DNA of 64,000 nucleotides. Source: Apiospora phragmitis (lineage: Eukaryota; Ascomycota; Sordariomycetes; Amphisphaeriales; Apiosporaceae). Under the pieces are notes generated by a model. That model was given only the letters and a program-made list of their open reading frames with translations. It was not told the origin of the DNA and searched no databases. The DNA is taken from positions 930,001 to 994,000 of the forward strand of contig JAQQWL010000002.1 of NCBI GenBank assembly GCA_038363925.1, in the 5' to 3' direction. Below are positions 1 to 12,980 of this stretch, piece after piece (the stretch's first letter is position 1; each line of letters starts with the position of its first letter). Both the position numbers and the translations under genes were made by a program.

Positions 1-335
1 GGTTACATCGGAGCAGTTGGTGGCTGGAATTGCTACTGGCCTGGCCTTTCACGGCACAGCAGCCAATGGCCACAATAGCGTTACCGGCGAGGTCGACTTA
101 AATCTTTAGATCGTTGGTCTCACGGATGGATATCCAAATCAACGCAAAGCTTGGGTCGAACTAAAAATAAATATGCATTACTTCAACAATAATGCTGTCC
201 CAAACACCAGTCTATCTAGCCTCGACAATAGGATTTCGAGGACGCCTTATACACAATGCTACAATACAAGAAAGACCGTAGGGAAAACTGCTATGCAACA
301 GATGACCTCCCATGTTGCCCCACTTTTCTTCACGC
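1..335. other. 3' flank of the 2-oxoglutarate dehydrogenase gene
   Basis: No open frame with a recognisable product is seen. The stretch lies downstream of the minus-strand stop codon at 336-338 and probably holds the 3' UTR of that gene. Confidence 0.5.
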
Positions 336-3300
336 TTACTCGCCCTTGAGCTTGTCTTGCGTCACGGTGAACGCCATCTCAAGCAAGTCTTGCTCCTCCT
401 TCTGGTGCACCGACTTCAGGCCAGTAGCAACGGAAGCCGAGGGGTTGCGGCCGGCGTACATGACGTGCTTGCGGTCGTGGTGCTGCGTGTTGTTGAGCAG
501 CGTCTCGATACGCGGCTGGACGAAGCTCCAGGCACCGGCGTTCAGGGGTTCCTCCTGGCACCAAACAATGGTCTTGGCATTGGGGTACATGTCGAGGTTC
601 TCCTTCAGTTGTTGCCAAGGGAAGGGGTTAAGCTGCTCGATACGCGTGAAGGCAACGTTGTCGATCTTATTCTCCTGGCGGTACTTGGACAGAGTAGCCC
701 ACACCTGACCAGAGCAGATAACCACGCGGTCAATCTCCTCAGGAGACTTAATAGCGCCAGTCTGGTGCTCGGGGTCGGGGATGATCCACTGGAACTGGGC
801 ATCAGGGCCGGTGAAGTCCTCAATGCTCGAGCGGGCAAGAGGGTGTCGCAGGAGAGACTTGGAGAAGAAGATGACCAAAGCTAGTATTTTTGTTAGTCTG
901 CTGTTTCATTGAATGAATTCATTTGGGAGGGGTCAAGACTTACGCTTGCGGAACTGCCTGTGCATTTGTCTGCGCAGGACGTGGAACAAGTTGGCCGGGG
1001 TTGTCATGTAGGCAATCTGCATGTTGCAGTCTTGGTGCTGACGCTGGAGCTTCTCGGCGTCGGGGTAGATGCGAGGATCCTCGTTGGACAGTTGCAGGTA
1101 TCGCTCCAGACGACCAGAGGAGTGCTCAGGTCCCTGGCCGTCATAGCCGTGGGGCAAAGACATGACGAGACCAGTTCGCTGCATCCATTTCACCTCACCG
1201 GAAGCGAGGAACTGATCGATAATGCACTGAGCGTTGTTGGCAAAGTCACCGAACTGGGCCTCCCACATAACAAGAGCGTTGGGGGGATGACAGAGAGTAA
1301 CCATACTCGAAACCAAGAGCACCGAATTCACTCAGGGACGAGTTGGAAATGACAAACTTGCCCTGGTCCTTGCTAATGTGCTGCAGGGGCGTGTAGGTAT
1401 CCTCGCTCTCCTGGTCATGGAGCACAGCATGACGCTGCGAGAAGGTACCACGCTCGACATCCTGACCGGAGATACGAACGTGGTGGCCTTCAGTCACCAA
1501 TGAACCGAAGGCAAGAGCCTCGGCTGTGGACCAGTCAATGTTCTTACCCTCAAGCACAGACTTGGAGCGGTTCTGCAGAATACGCTTCAGGTTCTTGTGG
1601 ATATGGAAGCCCTCAGGCGCAGAGCCCAATTCTCCACCAATGTGCTCCAACGTCCTCTTGTCCACACCAGTAGGCATGTGAGGAAGAATCTCAGTGGCCA
1701 GTTCCTTGGGAGATTTGAAGCCGTTCCATGCAGAAGTCGTCCACTCCTTGGAGGTGGGTTGGTATTCCTTGGACTTAGCAAAGCTCTCTTCGAGCATACC
1801 CCAGACCCACTGCTTGTGCTCCTCGACGTCCTCCTTGGAGGAAAGAGCCGTCGTTCAGCAGCTTCTCAACGTAGAGGTTGATCTGAGGGCTCTTCTCTGA
1901 AATGCGCTTGTACATAAGAGGCTGAGTGAAAGAGGGCTGGTCAGTCTCGTTGTGACCGTGCTTTCGGTAGCAGACCATGTCGATAACGACATCGGACTGG
2001 AAACTCGGCACGCCAGTCGGCAGCCAACTGGCAGACAAAGTTCACAGCCTCGACATCATCAGCGTTGACGTGGAAGACGGGGGCGTCGATGGCTTTGGCG
2101 ATATCCGTGCAGTACGAGGTGGATCGGGCGAATCGAGGATCGGTAGTGAAACCAATCTGGTTGTTGACGACCAGGTGAATAGTACCACCGGTAGAGAAGG
2201 CGGGGAGAGAGTGGAAACCGAGACATTCGTAGACAATACCCTGGGCAGCAAAAGCAGCATCACCGTGAAGCAGGACACCCATGGCAGTTCGGTGCGTCGT
2301 CTCGTCGTTGTTGTAGTGCTGGATAGCTCGGGTCTTTCCAAGAACCACGGGGTCCTCGGCCTCCAAATGAGAGGGGTTGGCAACTAGAGAAAGCTGGACA
2401 CGCTTGCCGGAGGGGGTAGGACGCTCGAAGTTCATGCCCAGATGGTATTTCACATCACCGGAACCTTCATCCTCGCCACCAGCACTGCCGGCGAACTCGC
2501 TGAAAATGGACTCGTTGGGCTTGCGGACGACGTTGCTGAGAATGTTGAGACGACCACGATGCGGCATTCCAATGACAATATCCTTAACGCCGTAATCAAC
2601 ACTGCGATCGATCAAAGCCTTCATACCAGGGACCAGGGTTTCACATCCTTCCAGACCGAAACGCTTGTCGTTGGGGTACTTGGTGGCCAGGAAAGACTCG
2701 AAGCTGGAGCTCCAGATTAGACGGTCGAGAACACGTCGCTTCTCATCGATGGAGTACTTGAAGGGCTGGGGGACCTCAACACGCTCTCGGAGCCAGTCGC
2801 ACTTCTCTCGGTCCGGGATGTGGATGAACTCGACACCGTAGGAACCGCAGTAGATCTTTTCACATGCGGCGATGATCTCACGGAGAGTCATCTTTTCGCG
2901 GCCATCTCGCTTGAATCTAGGCAGGATACCAGGGCCGAGACTATACTCGGCATCCAGGTCCTTCTCGGAGAATTGGTAGTGTTCGAGTTGCAGCTCTCTG
3001 GGCTTGACGTTGGTGAAACCTTTCGACTCATTGCGGATGCCGAGGGGATCGATGTTGGCCTTGTGGTGACCGCGAGCTTGGTACGCGCGTACCAGCAATT
3101 GCACCTTCAAGTGGTTGGTGACATCTGAGCCCTGTCCCTGGCCGATCGTGCCGACGACACCGCCGGTGGCGCCAGCAGCACCAGGGACCAGGTTGGGAGG
3201 TGGCGTGAAGGCCTGGGAGATGGGCATGTCGCCACTCTCCATGTTTTTGAAGTATACCTGCCATGAGACGTGGACGCTCTGGGGATCTTCCTTCCATTGC

Positions 3301-3535
3301 ATGTACATCTCATCGATATAGTTGGCAGTGCTGCCAGAGAGGAAGTTGTCGCTGGGGTCCGGACTCGAGGCCTGGGCCAGGCATGTCGTCGCTGGGCGGA
3401 AGCCGTCGACAGGGCGAGGGGGCGGCGGGCCGAGGCGAGAGAAAAGCTTCTGGAGCTCTGAGCAGCGCATCGTGCGCTCTGGCTGCTAGCTCTTAGGAGC
3501 TGGCAGCCAGATCTGCGAATGGAGCTGCTGAGCAT
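336..3535 (-). CDS. KGD1: 2-oxoglutarate dehydrogenase E1 component, mitochondrial (frames broken by 4 single-base indels)
   Basis: Thiamine-diphosphate E1 subunit of the 2-oxoglutarate dehydrogenase complex (TCA cycle, mitochondrial matrix). The start is the first ATG, at 3535; it opens an Arg/Ser-rich presequence ([15 protein letters not shown]). E1o hallmarks follow: [135 protein letters not shown]. One 63-bp intron (881-943) splits [12 protein letters not shown]. The frame changes four times: near 3380 (one base short), 1999-2000, 1837-1841 and 1281-1286 (one base extra each). With these allowed for, the length is 1044 residues, normal for fungal E1o, and no other stop interrupts it. Indels in a working gene fit better than a pseudogene. 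The gene is divergent from the Tfb1 gene. Confidence 0.95.
881..943 (-). other. Intron of the E1o gene
   Basis: Donor GTAAGT begins at 943 and the acceptor TAG ends at 881. Splicing joins CGC AAG C to CT TTG GTC and restores the family motif [12 protein letters not shown]. Confidence 0.85.
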
Positions 3536-5580
3536 GGCACCAGGCTATGCTTGCAACAAGCTGTGACGAGTTATTTATGGTGGAGGGAATTATGGCGGAT
3601 GGATGCTGGCCTCATGAAAGCAGCAAACCAGAGTAGGGATTATGATACTGGGCAAAAATACTCCGTACCTGCAAGCTCCAACCCTCCTTTTCTCGAAAGA
3701 AACGGGATTGAAACGAGGAAAGAGAAATGAGCGGCGGAGTAAGTCTCGTGGGAATTGGTGACGTTGAGGCCTTTAGGAAGAGAAAAGGGCCTAAAAGAAT
3801 CGTAGAACAAGTCATGGGAAACAAGTAGCTGCAGAAAAAGTCGCGACTACCCTGTCACAGGGCCCGAACAGCCATGCCCCCCTGCAAACTCCATGTTGGC
3901 CTCCATTCTGTACGGTTAGCCTCTCCTCTCATACTTACCGCACCGGCAACTATGAGCAGTGCATCTTCTACACAATAACCCCTTTGATGCGTCAAGATGT
4001 CAATACACGTTTTAATTGCTTGCTTGCACACGTACATACGCATTCACAATGCGCACGCACTATATTCTGTGCCCGTCAAAAGTGTCTCGCATCTTACTAT
4101 CCATTGTTGCCTGACTGCATAGAGCATAGAAGTATATCAACACATGTACCTACCTCCTTACCTATCTGTCAGACCTCTTTCTCCCCTCCATTCACCCGAC
4201 CAATAAAGCCATAGCCCTAGAGTTTTCAAGGCACTCCGCGTATTGCCGGGCTACCAACCGCCTCGGTTATGCAATTAGGTAAGAATTTTGTAACTACCGT
4301 GAACAAGGGGAAGGACCACTTCTGCGACCAGGGGAATGTCGGCTTGCTGGTCCAGAAAAGCGCTGCTAGCTCCCTACAAGATACCACGAGAGTCCCGAGA
4401 GTCCCGGCCCAGCATCGCGAAACAAAAGCCGAAAGGCCTCGTTTGAGCATGCTGTGCTTGACTTGCATGCACCTCCAAATAGCATCAACAAGCTAGAAAT
4501 AGCTAGACCCGGTCAATCTCCGACATGTGCTGTTTAGAGCGGTAACTCAACTGCCAGTTGTTTACGGATCTATGCACCCTGGCGGGTTGGAATTTTGCCT
4601 TGGCATCTCCAAATGTCTGCACATCGACGTAATGTTTCAGCCGGGAGAATGCATGTAAAGTGATAGTTTGCGAAGTGCCAACAGTCAATTCGATATTCCT
4701 TCAGGAACCCGTACCCTCCTAGAAGGACTCCAAGAAAGCCTCAAAGCTTCACCTTTGCCATTGGCGATACATTTATATTTCGTTGCTGTGAGTGAATCAA
4801 TCAATGGAGGGTTCTCAATGCACCCAGGATCTTCGGTAGATAGACTTTTCGGCAAGCTGGAGAACCCTAGGCAATTTGGGCGGCTTGGGACGGGGCAAGG
4901 ACAGCTCAGCTCCGACTCTGCTGAGGCAAAGACTGGAGAAGGTGGCGATGACATCTGTCAAAAAACCCACCACTATTTTGGGTTGGCTGGTTGGCTTCTG
5001 ACCGCATTGATCCCGATGATTGAATTCCAGCCAGGCCAGCCACATGCATTGTAGAACTTACTTATGCAAGTAATCGACACGTCAGGCCTAACGGGTAAAT
5101 GAATGGGGCGATTGGTTGTGGCTGTGGCTGCCTAGTTGCAGGTGCTTGGATGCACATGTGGCTCAAGCTTTCCTCAAAGTCATTATATCATGCGGCGTGC
5201 CAGAACAAAGCGGAAGCTTGACGATGAACCTAAAACAACACTATCCCTTTCTTGCGACCGTAAGAAGCTCGCATTCTGGAGTCATTTCGCATCAGTCTGA
5301 ACTGATTTGTTATTGTTATAGACCGGTTTGTGATAGACAGTCGCTCGCTTATCGTAGAAACCGACGCAGCGCAACTTCCTCTCGCATGCTGACGGGGTCA
5401 GCGCTGAGGCCTGAATGAAGTCTGGAGCTCATTTCTCCGGAAAGGTGCGCTCGTGTGTGATAAAGTCGGAAGGTTGACGTTCCGACACAATCAAGCCAGG
5501 ACAGTTCACTTCGTCGTCACAATTCATCATCTAACATAATCTCCTGCCTGTCGTAACCTGTTGATTGCGCAATCATCAAC
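3536..5580. other. Divergent intergenic region between the E1o and Tfb1 genes
   Basis: About 2 kb shared upstream region. Open frames here have no recognisable motifs and no codon bias like the neighbours. It should hold both promoters; the only element worth naming is the CCAAT box listed separately. Confidence 0.4.
3754..3764 (-). promoter_or_regulatory. CCAAT box with an adjacent TGACGT half-site
   Basis: On the minus strand CCAAT occupies 3758-3754, about 220 nt upstream of the E1o start codon. TGACGT (plus strand, 3759-3764) abuts it. CCAAT is the binding site of the Hap2/3/5 complex, which controls many fungal respiratory genes. Function here is inference from motif and position only. 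Confidence 0.3.
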
Positions 5581-7571
5581 ATGGCCATCCCGCGAGGTAC
5601 TGCGGCATACAAAAAGAAGGACGGCATTCTCACAGTTACCGACGATCAAAAGACGATCATATGGACCCCGCAGGCCAATCCGAGCGGTCCTCCTGGCATC
5701 ACATTGGCTATTTCCAATGTTACCAGTATGATGAGGACGACCTTCAAGGATAGGAATACTGCTAATGCCAAATAACAGATCTCCAGCAGACGCCTGACAC
5801 TGCGGCCAAGGTCATGCTGAAGATTTTCGAGAAGGCAAAAGAAGGTGCAGAGCCAGTCTCGTATCTTTTCCACTTCAACTCACCAACCGACCCGAGGGGG
5901 AAGCGAATGTATTGAAGGACTTGCTGTCGCGGCTTCTGGCCGAATACAAGGCCAATGATCCAAGTGTGCCACGGCCTGCCGGCGCAGGCGGTAGCGCCTC
6001 GGGCTCTATGGCCTTTGCGAGTGCGGTCAACTCTAAGCCGGCTTCTGCTCGCTTCTTTGACGATGCGCAGCTCAAAATGGACATCGAACTCCAGCAGTCC
6101 TTGATGAAAACAGACAGGAGCCTTCACCAGATGTATATGGAAGGACGAGCCACAAAACCCGAGTCAATGTCGGATGCGGTTTTCAACATGCAGTTCTGGT
6201 CGACACGCATCAATCTGCTTCGAGCCCATGCTATTGAGCGCAGCCAGAAGAAAGGGCCGTACAATGTTCTTGCGACGGTAAAACCGATCATTGAACAAAG
6301 CACCGAACCGGACAAGCCCAACACAATGAAACTCAACATCACCGTGGAGCAAGTCCGGATGATTTTCGACCAACACCCGCTAGTGAAGAAGATTTATAAC
6401 GAAAATGTGCCGCCGCTCAGTGAAGGCGAATTCTGGGAGCGGTTCTTCCTAGTAAGTTGTCGAAGCTTCTCAGGGCGAGCGTGCCACTGGGTTGGAAGCT
6501 ACCGATAGGGTATTCGACAAGTATGACGAGTATGAAGACATCACTGCTTTCTCCAGCAAGCTCCTGAGTCAGCATGTTCCCCATATCATTGATATTGAGG
6601 GCAATGAGGAGAAACCAAGGTGGATCCAAGGGCGGCAACCGGAAGGATCATGAGATGCGGCCAAGAGGCCGGCAGGATGTACCCATTATACCCACTCTCA
6701 ATAGCATAAGTGGAAAGATGCTGGCGAATGTCTCGGCAGCCGACAGCGGTCCCGCCGACTCTGCTGGCTCGGACGACATCTACAATCAGCTAGCCTTGCG
6801 CGATCTGCGCGCTGAAGCCGAAGAGTCCAAGATCATCCTGAACATCAAAGAGCAAAGCCAGTTCTTCTCCAACCAGGCTAATGCTGCATCCGCGGCCGAA
6901 GAGATCTTTGCTAAGCAAAACCCTACGAAGCTGTTGAAGCATGTCCAGGGTGACCTGGGTTTGCTGCGTGACGATGGTGCGGGTGGGGTTGACTTCCAAG
7001 CCTCCCTGAGCATCAATGACGAAAGTGACAGCGACGACGATGAAAAAAAGAAGAAGGCACATGTAGGATCTCGGGGGCACGCAAGGCAGCTCAAAAGCAG
7101 ATACTGGAAAGCATTCTGCAACGGCGGGCACAAATGTTTGGCCACTCATCAGATGAAACGACACCGATGGGCTTGCCCGCCGAGGTTGCTGCCAAATGTA
7201 ATCTAACACATGCGACTACGATGGAGTTCTTACATCAGTTCTGGTCAGCCTTCCTCTCTGGCGATCCCGACAGGGCTGCCGAGCTCGGATATCTGCTGGA
7301 GTCGCTCAAGCGGTCTAAGGAGCGGATCAACGTCGTGGCTGTCGAGGCGCAGAAGGCGAGAGAGCAGGAGATCGAGCGGAAGAAGGAAGAGATCCGGCAG
7401 ATCTACCAGCGAACAGGTAAGAAGCGAAAGCTGAATACCAATGCTGTCCGTGGCGGGAAAGACGCCGTCGTGAAGCTGATGGGCCCAGTAGTCAAATCAC
7501 TGGACACTGCCATCGCTGCGTACCAAAAGGCCCTCGCGGCCGAAGGGATTCAGGCGAGCACAGAAGCCTAG
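5581..7571 (+). CDS. TFB1: TFIIH core subunit Tfb1/p62 (frames broken by 5 single-base indels)
   Basis: Subunit of transcription/repair factor TFIIH, acting in Pol II initiation and nucleotide excision repair in the nucleus. The start ATG is at 5581. The N-terminal PH-like domain contains KKKDGILTVTDDQKTIIW; an intron at 5726-5778 joins SNVT to NLQQTPDT. The BSD region follows, with residues such as FWSTRINLLRAHAIERSQKKG and, across a frame break, EGEFWERFFL then SKLSKLLRGERATGLEATD. The C-terminal helical part includes THATTMEFLHQFWSAF. Frame breaks lie at 5896-5900, about 6450, 6473-6475 and 7073-7077 (one base short each) and 6612-6614 (one base extra). Allowing for them gives 646 residues, a usual fungal length. 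There are no substitution stops, so the breaks look like sequence errors. Confidence 0.92.
5726..5778 (+). other. Intron of TFB1
   Basis: GTATGA donor, CTAATG branch-like site and ACAG acceptor; 53 bp. Splicing ACC A to AT CTC yields TNLQQTP in frame. Confidence 0.85.
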
Positions 7572-9231
7572 CAAAAAGCGCCACGTTGTCATGTGGTACA
7601 ACAGGACTCTAGGGCTCGTATTATGCTCGAAGCGCTTTGGTCTTTTTTTACTGCTTTGTATAATAGTGACAGGATATAGGGGGTGCCCAATTTGCCAAGC
7701 AAGGGGGTTATTAGAGCGCTCGCTCGCTCGCACATAGATTCATCTGAAGTGACCAGCTTTTCAATGGAAGTATGGTATATATTATCATCTCTTACAAGAC
7801 CTGATGTGAGATCATGCGACAACACCAGCAAAGGAATTCGATCTGAATTTATAGCTCCTAACGATGTACTGCTCACCTGTAGGATATCTGTCGACATAGA
7901 TCTATAACCACCCTTCTAGTACACGACCCGAGTAAAATCTCGAAAGGGTGAGCGTCAGAGCACCAAGTCGGAGCATGCTACGGACAGGAAAGAAGAAGTG
8001 CTAATATGATCCGACAAAGCAGGCTACCTTGGGCTCTTAACCGCAATGCAGCAATCTATCGTACACCCATTGACCAGGTGTTGTATTCGGCACACATTGC
8101 GAGGGATCTGTCGCCGGTAGATACCGCTCAAAACACGGCTAAAACATAGTAGCATCCACGTATGTCGTTGACGTGCGGCTGGAGGGATAAGGGAGGAGTC
8201 TATCACATCACAACCCAACGTGCAACTCCACAAATCCCTGAGCTTGTGAGCCGCGTCATGCTGCACCGCTGTGGATCAATCGGATCGAGTGCTATGATAG
8301 CGCACATCGATATTGAACACACACAGCTGAGTCAACCGGTCCTTTTGGCCATTGCTCACCATGATGGTCGAGAGCGAGAGACACTGAAGATCGACTGCAG
8401 AGAGAGTCAAAGTTTCAGAACTCCCAGATGAGACGAACAACGGGTATGTCGTGGTGGTCACGTCAGGAGTCCAAGGATCAAATCGTCGAATGGGATCTGA
8501 TGGAAAGCTACAGCACCAAGCCAGCACCTAGCAAGCACCTTATTCCAACCCACTGGAAGGGTCGGCGGGTGGGGTGCACGGGCAGGGTAAACAGTGGACC
8601 ATGGCTGAAGCCCGTTGGCTGTTTAGGTTGTGCTGACGGTACTAAAAGCAGACCGGGCAGACTCACTCGCAGCAACCAGAAGCCACCTTCCAAGGATTGG
8701 GGTCTGTTAAGATGTAACACCAATTAATTGGGCAACAAATCACAAGGAACGCTGCTAGGCCGATCAATCAGAGAATAACATTGAACAACCTGCTTGCCTC
8801 GTATTGGTTTTTTTGCAGCACAGTCAGTAGCTTAGCTAGCCCGCCAACGCCGTGCGCTCCTCGGGAATACGAACGAACATTGAACAACTTCCATTCCTCA
8901 CTCATAGACTCACTCGTCTCCAAATCCTGCTCTGCTCTGCTCTCTTATCGGGCCCGGCAGTCGCTACCCTACCAACCCGGCTGATTCACCATGTTGCGCC
9001 TACTGGTCGCTGGATGAACGACGACCAACGTGGACAATAGACAAAGAAAAACAACACCCCAACAATTCAAGGAGCCTCCTGCGCGTAGCCCGGCGCAACG
9101 GTTTGTTCCTGGGACCGCCATCTAAGTCGGTCGCATTCCGTTGCCAGTGACTGACGTCCTCTGACGGGCACGAGCGCATTCTTGAGTCAGGAGGGGTGTG
9201 GCCATCTAAAGTTCGGTCAAAAAAAAAAATC
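7572..9231 (+). other. Intergenic region between TFB1 and the disordered-protein gene
   Basis: Holds the TFB1 3' UTR and the promoter/leader of the next gene. No supported gene. A TGAGTCA site lies at 9183-9189 and a run of ten A at about 9220-9229, both just before the next start codon and probably within its leader. Confidence 0.4.
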
Positions 9232-12200
9232 ATGTTGTCACATCTGCGCTTCCATCGACGGGGCCCGTCCAATCCCTCCTCGCCCATCCCCGACAGCAAC
9301 GCCTCCTCCTGGGACGTCCGGCCGCCCCAGCTCGTACCCGACGACAGCAGCGTGCCCGCGCCCGACATTCGCCCCCGATCGTCCACCTCGGGGCCCCCGA
9401 GCCAACAGGCCCAAGCTCGTCCGCAATCGCCCTCGTTGACCTCTCCGCCGCCTCCTCCTGCGCCGCCGCAGCCTCAGCAAGCACCGCCGCCGCCGCCGCC
9501 GTCCCAAGCGCCGCCCAGCCTGCCCCCGATAGCCCGAGTGGCCTCTGTTTCCGAAACGGAATACTCGGAATCCGTATACTCGGTCTATGTGGGCGACCCG
9601 GATTCTCAGCCCCGGGAAGAACCTCGGCCGCCCGTTCGATCACCGTCCAACGAGCACACTGGCTTCCTGGGAGGGCTGAAGTACCGCCGCGAACAAGATG
9701 CTGCTGCTGCCGCCGCCACCGTCGCAAGCCCCAGGCCTGGTCCCTCGGAGAGAAGCCCGAGCTACTCGCTAGACAGCAGGAACTCATCCAGGCCCAATAT
9801 CGCCTCGGCCGTGACAAGTCCGCCGGGAAGACCGCCCCTCCGATCAAGCAATGTGGGCTCATTCGTGTCGCCAACACATCTTCAACATAATAATAACACC
9901 GGGAAGCGTCCGCAGGGTGCACGGATAACGATGGAACCACCCCCATCTTCGAACCAAAGCATGGCCCAAGACCCGCCGCCGCCGCCGCCGAAGGGGAAGA
10001 AGGGTCTCCCATTTCTCAAGAACCCCATGTCGACCTTGCTTATGAGGAGGAAAACGAGCCAGAACATACCGGACCTATCATTGTCACTGCTCAACGACCG
10101 CGGGAAAAATTCATATGAACCTATCCGGGGTACCAAGGTTCACGACTTCAGTGCTCCGCGCCCCAAGAAGCCCGTATCGAACAGCGTGAGCCCCATGGTC
10201 CCAACCGAGAAAGCAGTGCCCGATGCTTCACTACCCAGCAAAGATGACATGTCGCCACCACAACGGCCAGCACCGCCTGTCCCGCCCAAGGATGACCGCG
10301 AACAGTCTGGACGATCATCTGTGTCAATACGTTCGCGCCGCCCCGTGTCCGTCGACGGTGCACCTGCAATGCAGGGCGAAAGTATGTCCAGTACAGTGTC
10401 CGCCAGCGCCTCCCGACGAATAACTTTGATGGATCCGCAGGAGATGCGGAGGAAGAGCTCTGTACCGTCGTCTATCTCGACGTTGTCGCGGAACCTGTCA
10501 GGCATGTCCAGCAAAGATGTGCTCAGCGCTTTACCAAGACATATGAAGAGCACATCGTCGAGGTTCAGCTTCGACATGATGGGGGCCGCGAATGCCGAAA
10601 AGCTCCTGGAAGAAAGGCATCGGCAAAGGGAACAGGACAAGCAGCCAGATATCCCTGGCCACCGGGACTCGCGCTTCGATGAGTTTGACGAGGATCCCTT
10701 CGAGTATGACGACCTGGACTACGATGACGGCTTGGAGGAGAGGATCCCGGGAGTCAACGCCGACTATGACGAAGAGGAAGAGGACATTTACGAAGAGCCA
10801 GTGGAGGAGTACGATCCCGATAATGACCAGGATAATTTCGCAGGCTTCGTTTTCCAACGGTCCAACCCTCATTCCAACTTGGCCAGTCCCCAGGATCCCC
10901 TCATGGCAACTACGCCAAGAGATGCCGAGGGAAACATCATTGGGTTCGCCATGACACAAGGAACATCAGATATCAACAACAGACTTTCTCAGGCCTCTAT
11001 CCAGGCTCCTCAGCCCTCGCAACCCCATTCCCCGGTGTCCCAAGCACTGCGCAGCGGCGACAGCCCGACCGGACTTGGGATCCAGGGGTTAGATGCTGCT
11101 ATCCACGATTCGGACCGGTCATCACCACAGCAAAACCAACAGAAAGAGAATCCTGTCCCAGAAACTGTTCCAGCACCTGTTTCAGCACCTCTCCAGCCTG
11201 ATGACGAACTTTATTTCGGCGGTGCCGGCCTCGAAGGAGAAGGTGACGGTCTCGCGATTGACGAGGCCTTGTTTGACTTGGAGGATACCGATCAATACGG
11301 CAGGCCGCTACCTGGAGTGTTCGCAAATGCACTTGCTCGTAGACAAGCTGCCGAAGAACAAGCTAAACGAGAATCTGACGATGTAACCTCGCGGCTTTCC
11401 GGAGCATCTGCGATCACTCAATCAACCGCGCATACCTCCGTGAGCGTCGTGCCCAAACAGGAGGAGCCATTGCCAATTGGCAACCAAGCTGATAATGAGA
11501 AGAGTTCACCTGACGGACCCGACCAGCCAAACCCGGAGTGTGTCACCACAGAATCGAACAATATGGCAGCCTACCAAGCAGCGTTGGCCGCTGCTGCACA
11601 CAAGGCCGCCGCCTCGGGCAAATTCCGTCGAGATTCGGACCCGCCACCACCAGCCGATGTGACCATTACTTCGCCAACGACTTCCGGATCTGACCAGTCC
11701 AACGCCAACATCGATTCCTTCGACGACTATGAATTTGATGATGGCTTTGATGACGGGTTTGGCAACGGTCTCGACGATTATGAGCTAGATGACGACGCCA
11801 TTATCGCCGAAGCGAACGCAAGCGCACTGGCCCATGACTCTGACGGCTGGTATGGGCAGGAGTTCGGTTTCTACGCCGCCCCCGCTCAGCCGATACCACA
11901 CCGTAATACGAACCCGGGAAGTGACACGGATCCCTTTTACGGGGGCTTCTTCGGCTCGAACAATGGCTTGGCGCGTTCCAAGTCTGGACATTTGATCTCT
12001 CGGGAGCCGAACCTGACCCCTATCACGGAGCGGTCGGAATACTCCAATCGCAATTCGATCATGAGTCTCATGTCCCCCAATAGCACGACGAACCGGGAAC
12101 TCTCGTCGTTGCAAAGCCCCGGCTTGGCCCAGCTCGCCATGATGGCCGACGACGACAACATGTCCCTGTCGGCCCTGCTGCGCTTGCGGTCCAAGGCCTG

Positions 12201-12980
12201 GGGCGACTCCCAAGCCTCGCTCGTGAGCTCGCGGGACGGATCCCCCAGTGATCGTAACGACGTTGGGAGTCCCTGGAGTCCCGAGGGGCGGAGCAGATCC
12301 CCAGCCACGACATGTACGGCCGGAAAAACTCAGCCTTCTCGGTCTGGAGCCAGAGCGCCGAGTCGGGCGCCGCGAGCGGGTCAGGCAGCCCGACGCTCAC
12401 CATGTCCATCCCTATGTTCCCCAACAATTCTGCTGCCGTCCCGCCGTTGCCGCCGTTGAACCCGGCGACGGCGATGGGGGGCACGAACCCGAACTCGGCG
12501 GCAGGCCCCGTGCCTTCGGCTATTCCGCAGCCGCTGTTCTCGCCTCCTCCCCCACCACTACCACCCACGATATTCCCGCCCGTGCTGGAAGACGAGGAGG
12601 CGGACGACGACGCGGAGGACCTGGACGACCGCGCCAGCGCCGCGAGCGCGGGGTTGAAGCCGTCGCCGCTTCCTGCCGCCGACTACTCCTCAACCTTGAC
12701 GAGCAGTTCCAAGCCCGGGGTGCCGTCGCAGCAGCGGCCGGCGGGTGGCATGGACCACCGGCACAAGGGCAGCGCCGACTCGATCTCGTACACCAGAGAA
12801 GAGGGAGGAGGCGACGAGCCGCGGTGGGTCTTGGAACGCCGGCGCACGGCCGATTCGGGCGAGATGGAGGTCCTGGAGCGCGAGGTCGTGGAGGGCGGGA
12901 GGATCTCAGGGTATCCTCGAGTGCCTTCCTGTACTACGCTGGCTCCGGCTTTGGACCGGCCGGGCTGTGGCCGATGCTGA
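9232..12980 (+). CDS. Large disordered conserved fungal protein (one frame break)
   Basis: Product of about 1249 residues after allowing for one missing base at the G run 12285-12288, where SPWSPEG continues as AEQIPSHDMYGRKN. I do not know a named family. The start ATG at 9232 opens MLSHLRFHRRGPSNPSS. The N-terminal 120 residues are Pro/Gln-rich, with runs such as PPPPAPPQPQQAPPPPPP. Next come SETEYSESVYSVYVGD, an SH3-ligand-like PPPPPPKGKKGLPFLKNP, and long Ser/Pro/Arg stretches. A strongly acidic block (FDEDPFEYDDLDYDD through EEEEDIYEEPVEEYD) leads to NFAGFVFQRSNPHS. A second acidic block (DDYEFDDGFDDGF) precedes SDGWYGQEFGFYAAP. These short ordered motifs in a disordered background suggest a scaffold or regulator; that is inference. 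The last 25 residues after the indel are less certain. Confidence 0.75.

Noticed and set aside
336..3535. E1o gene as a pseudogene
   Set aside because: Four frame breaks but no substitution stops, all core motifs kept, and length correct after the indels are allowed for. The same pattern affects many genes here, so sequence error is likelier.
6452..6473. A 22-bp GTAAGT...CAG segment in TFB1 that would splice in frame
   Set aside because: Far below the minimum size of a spliceosomal intron. The segment encodes the expected SKLSKLLRGER once two single-base losses are allowed for.
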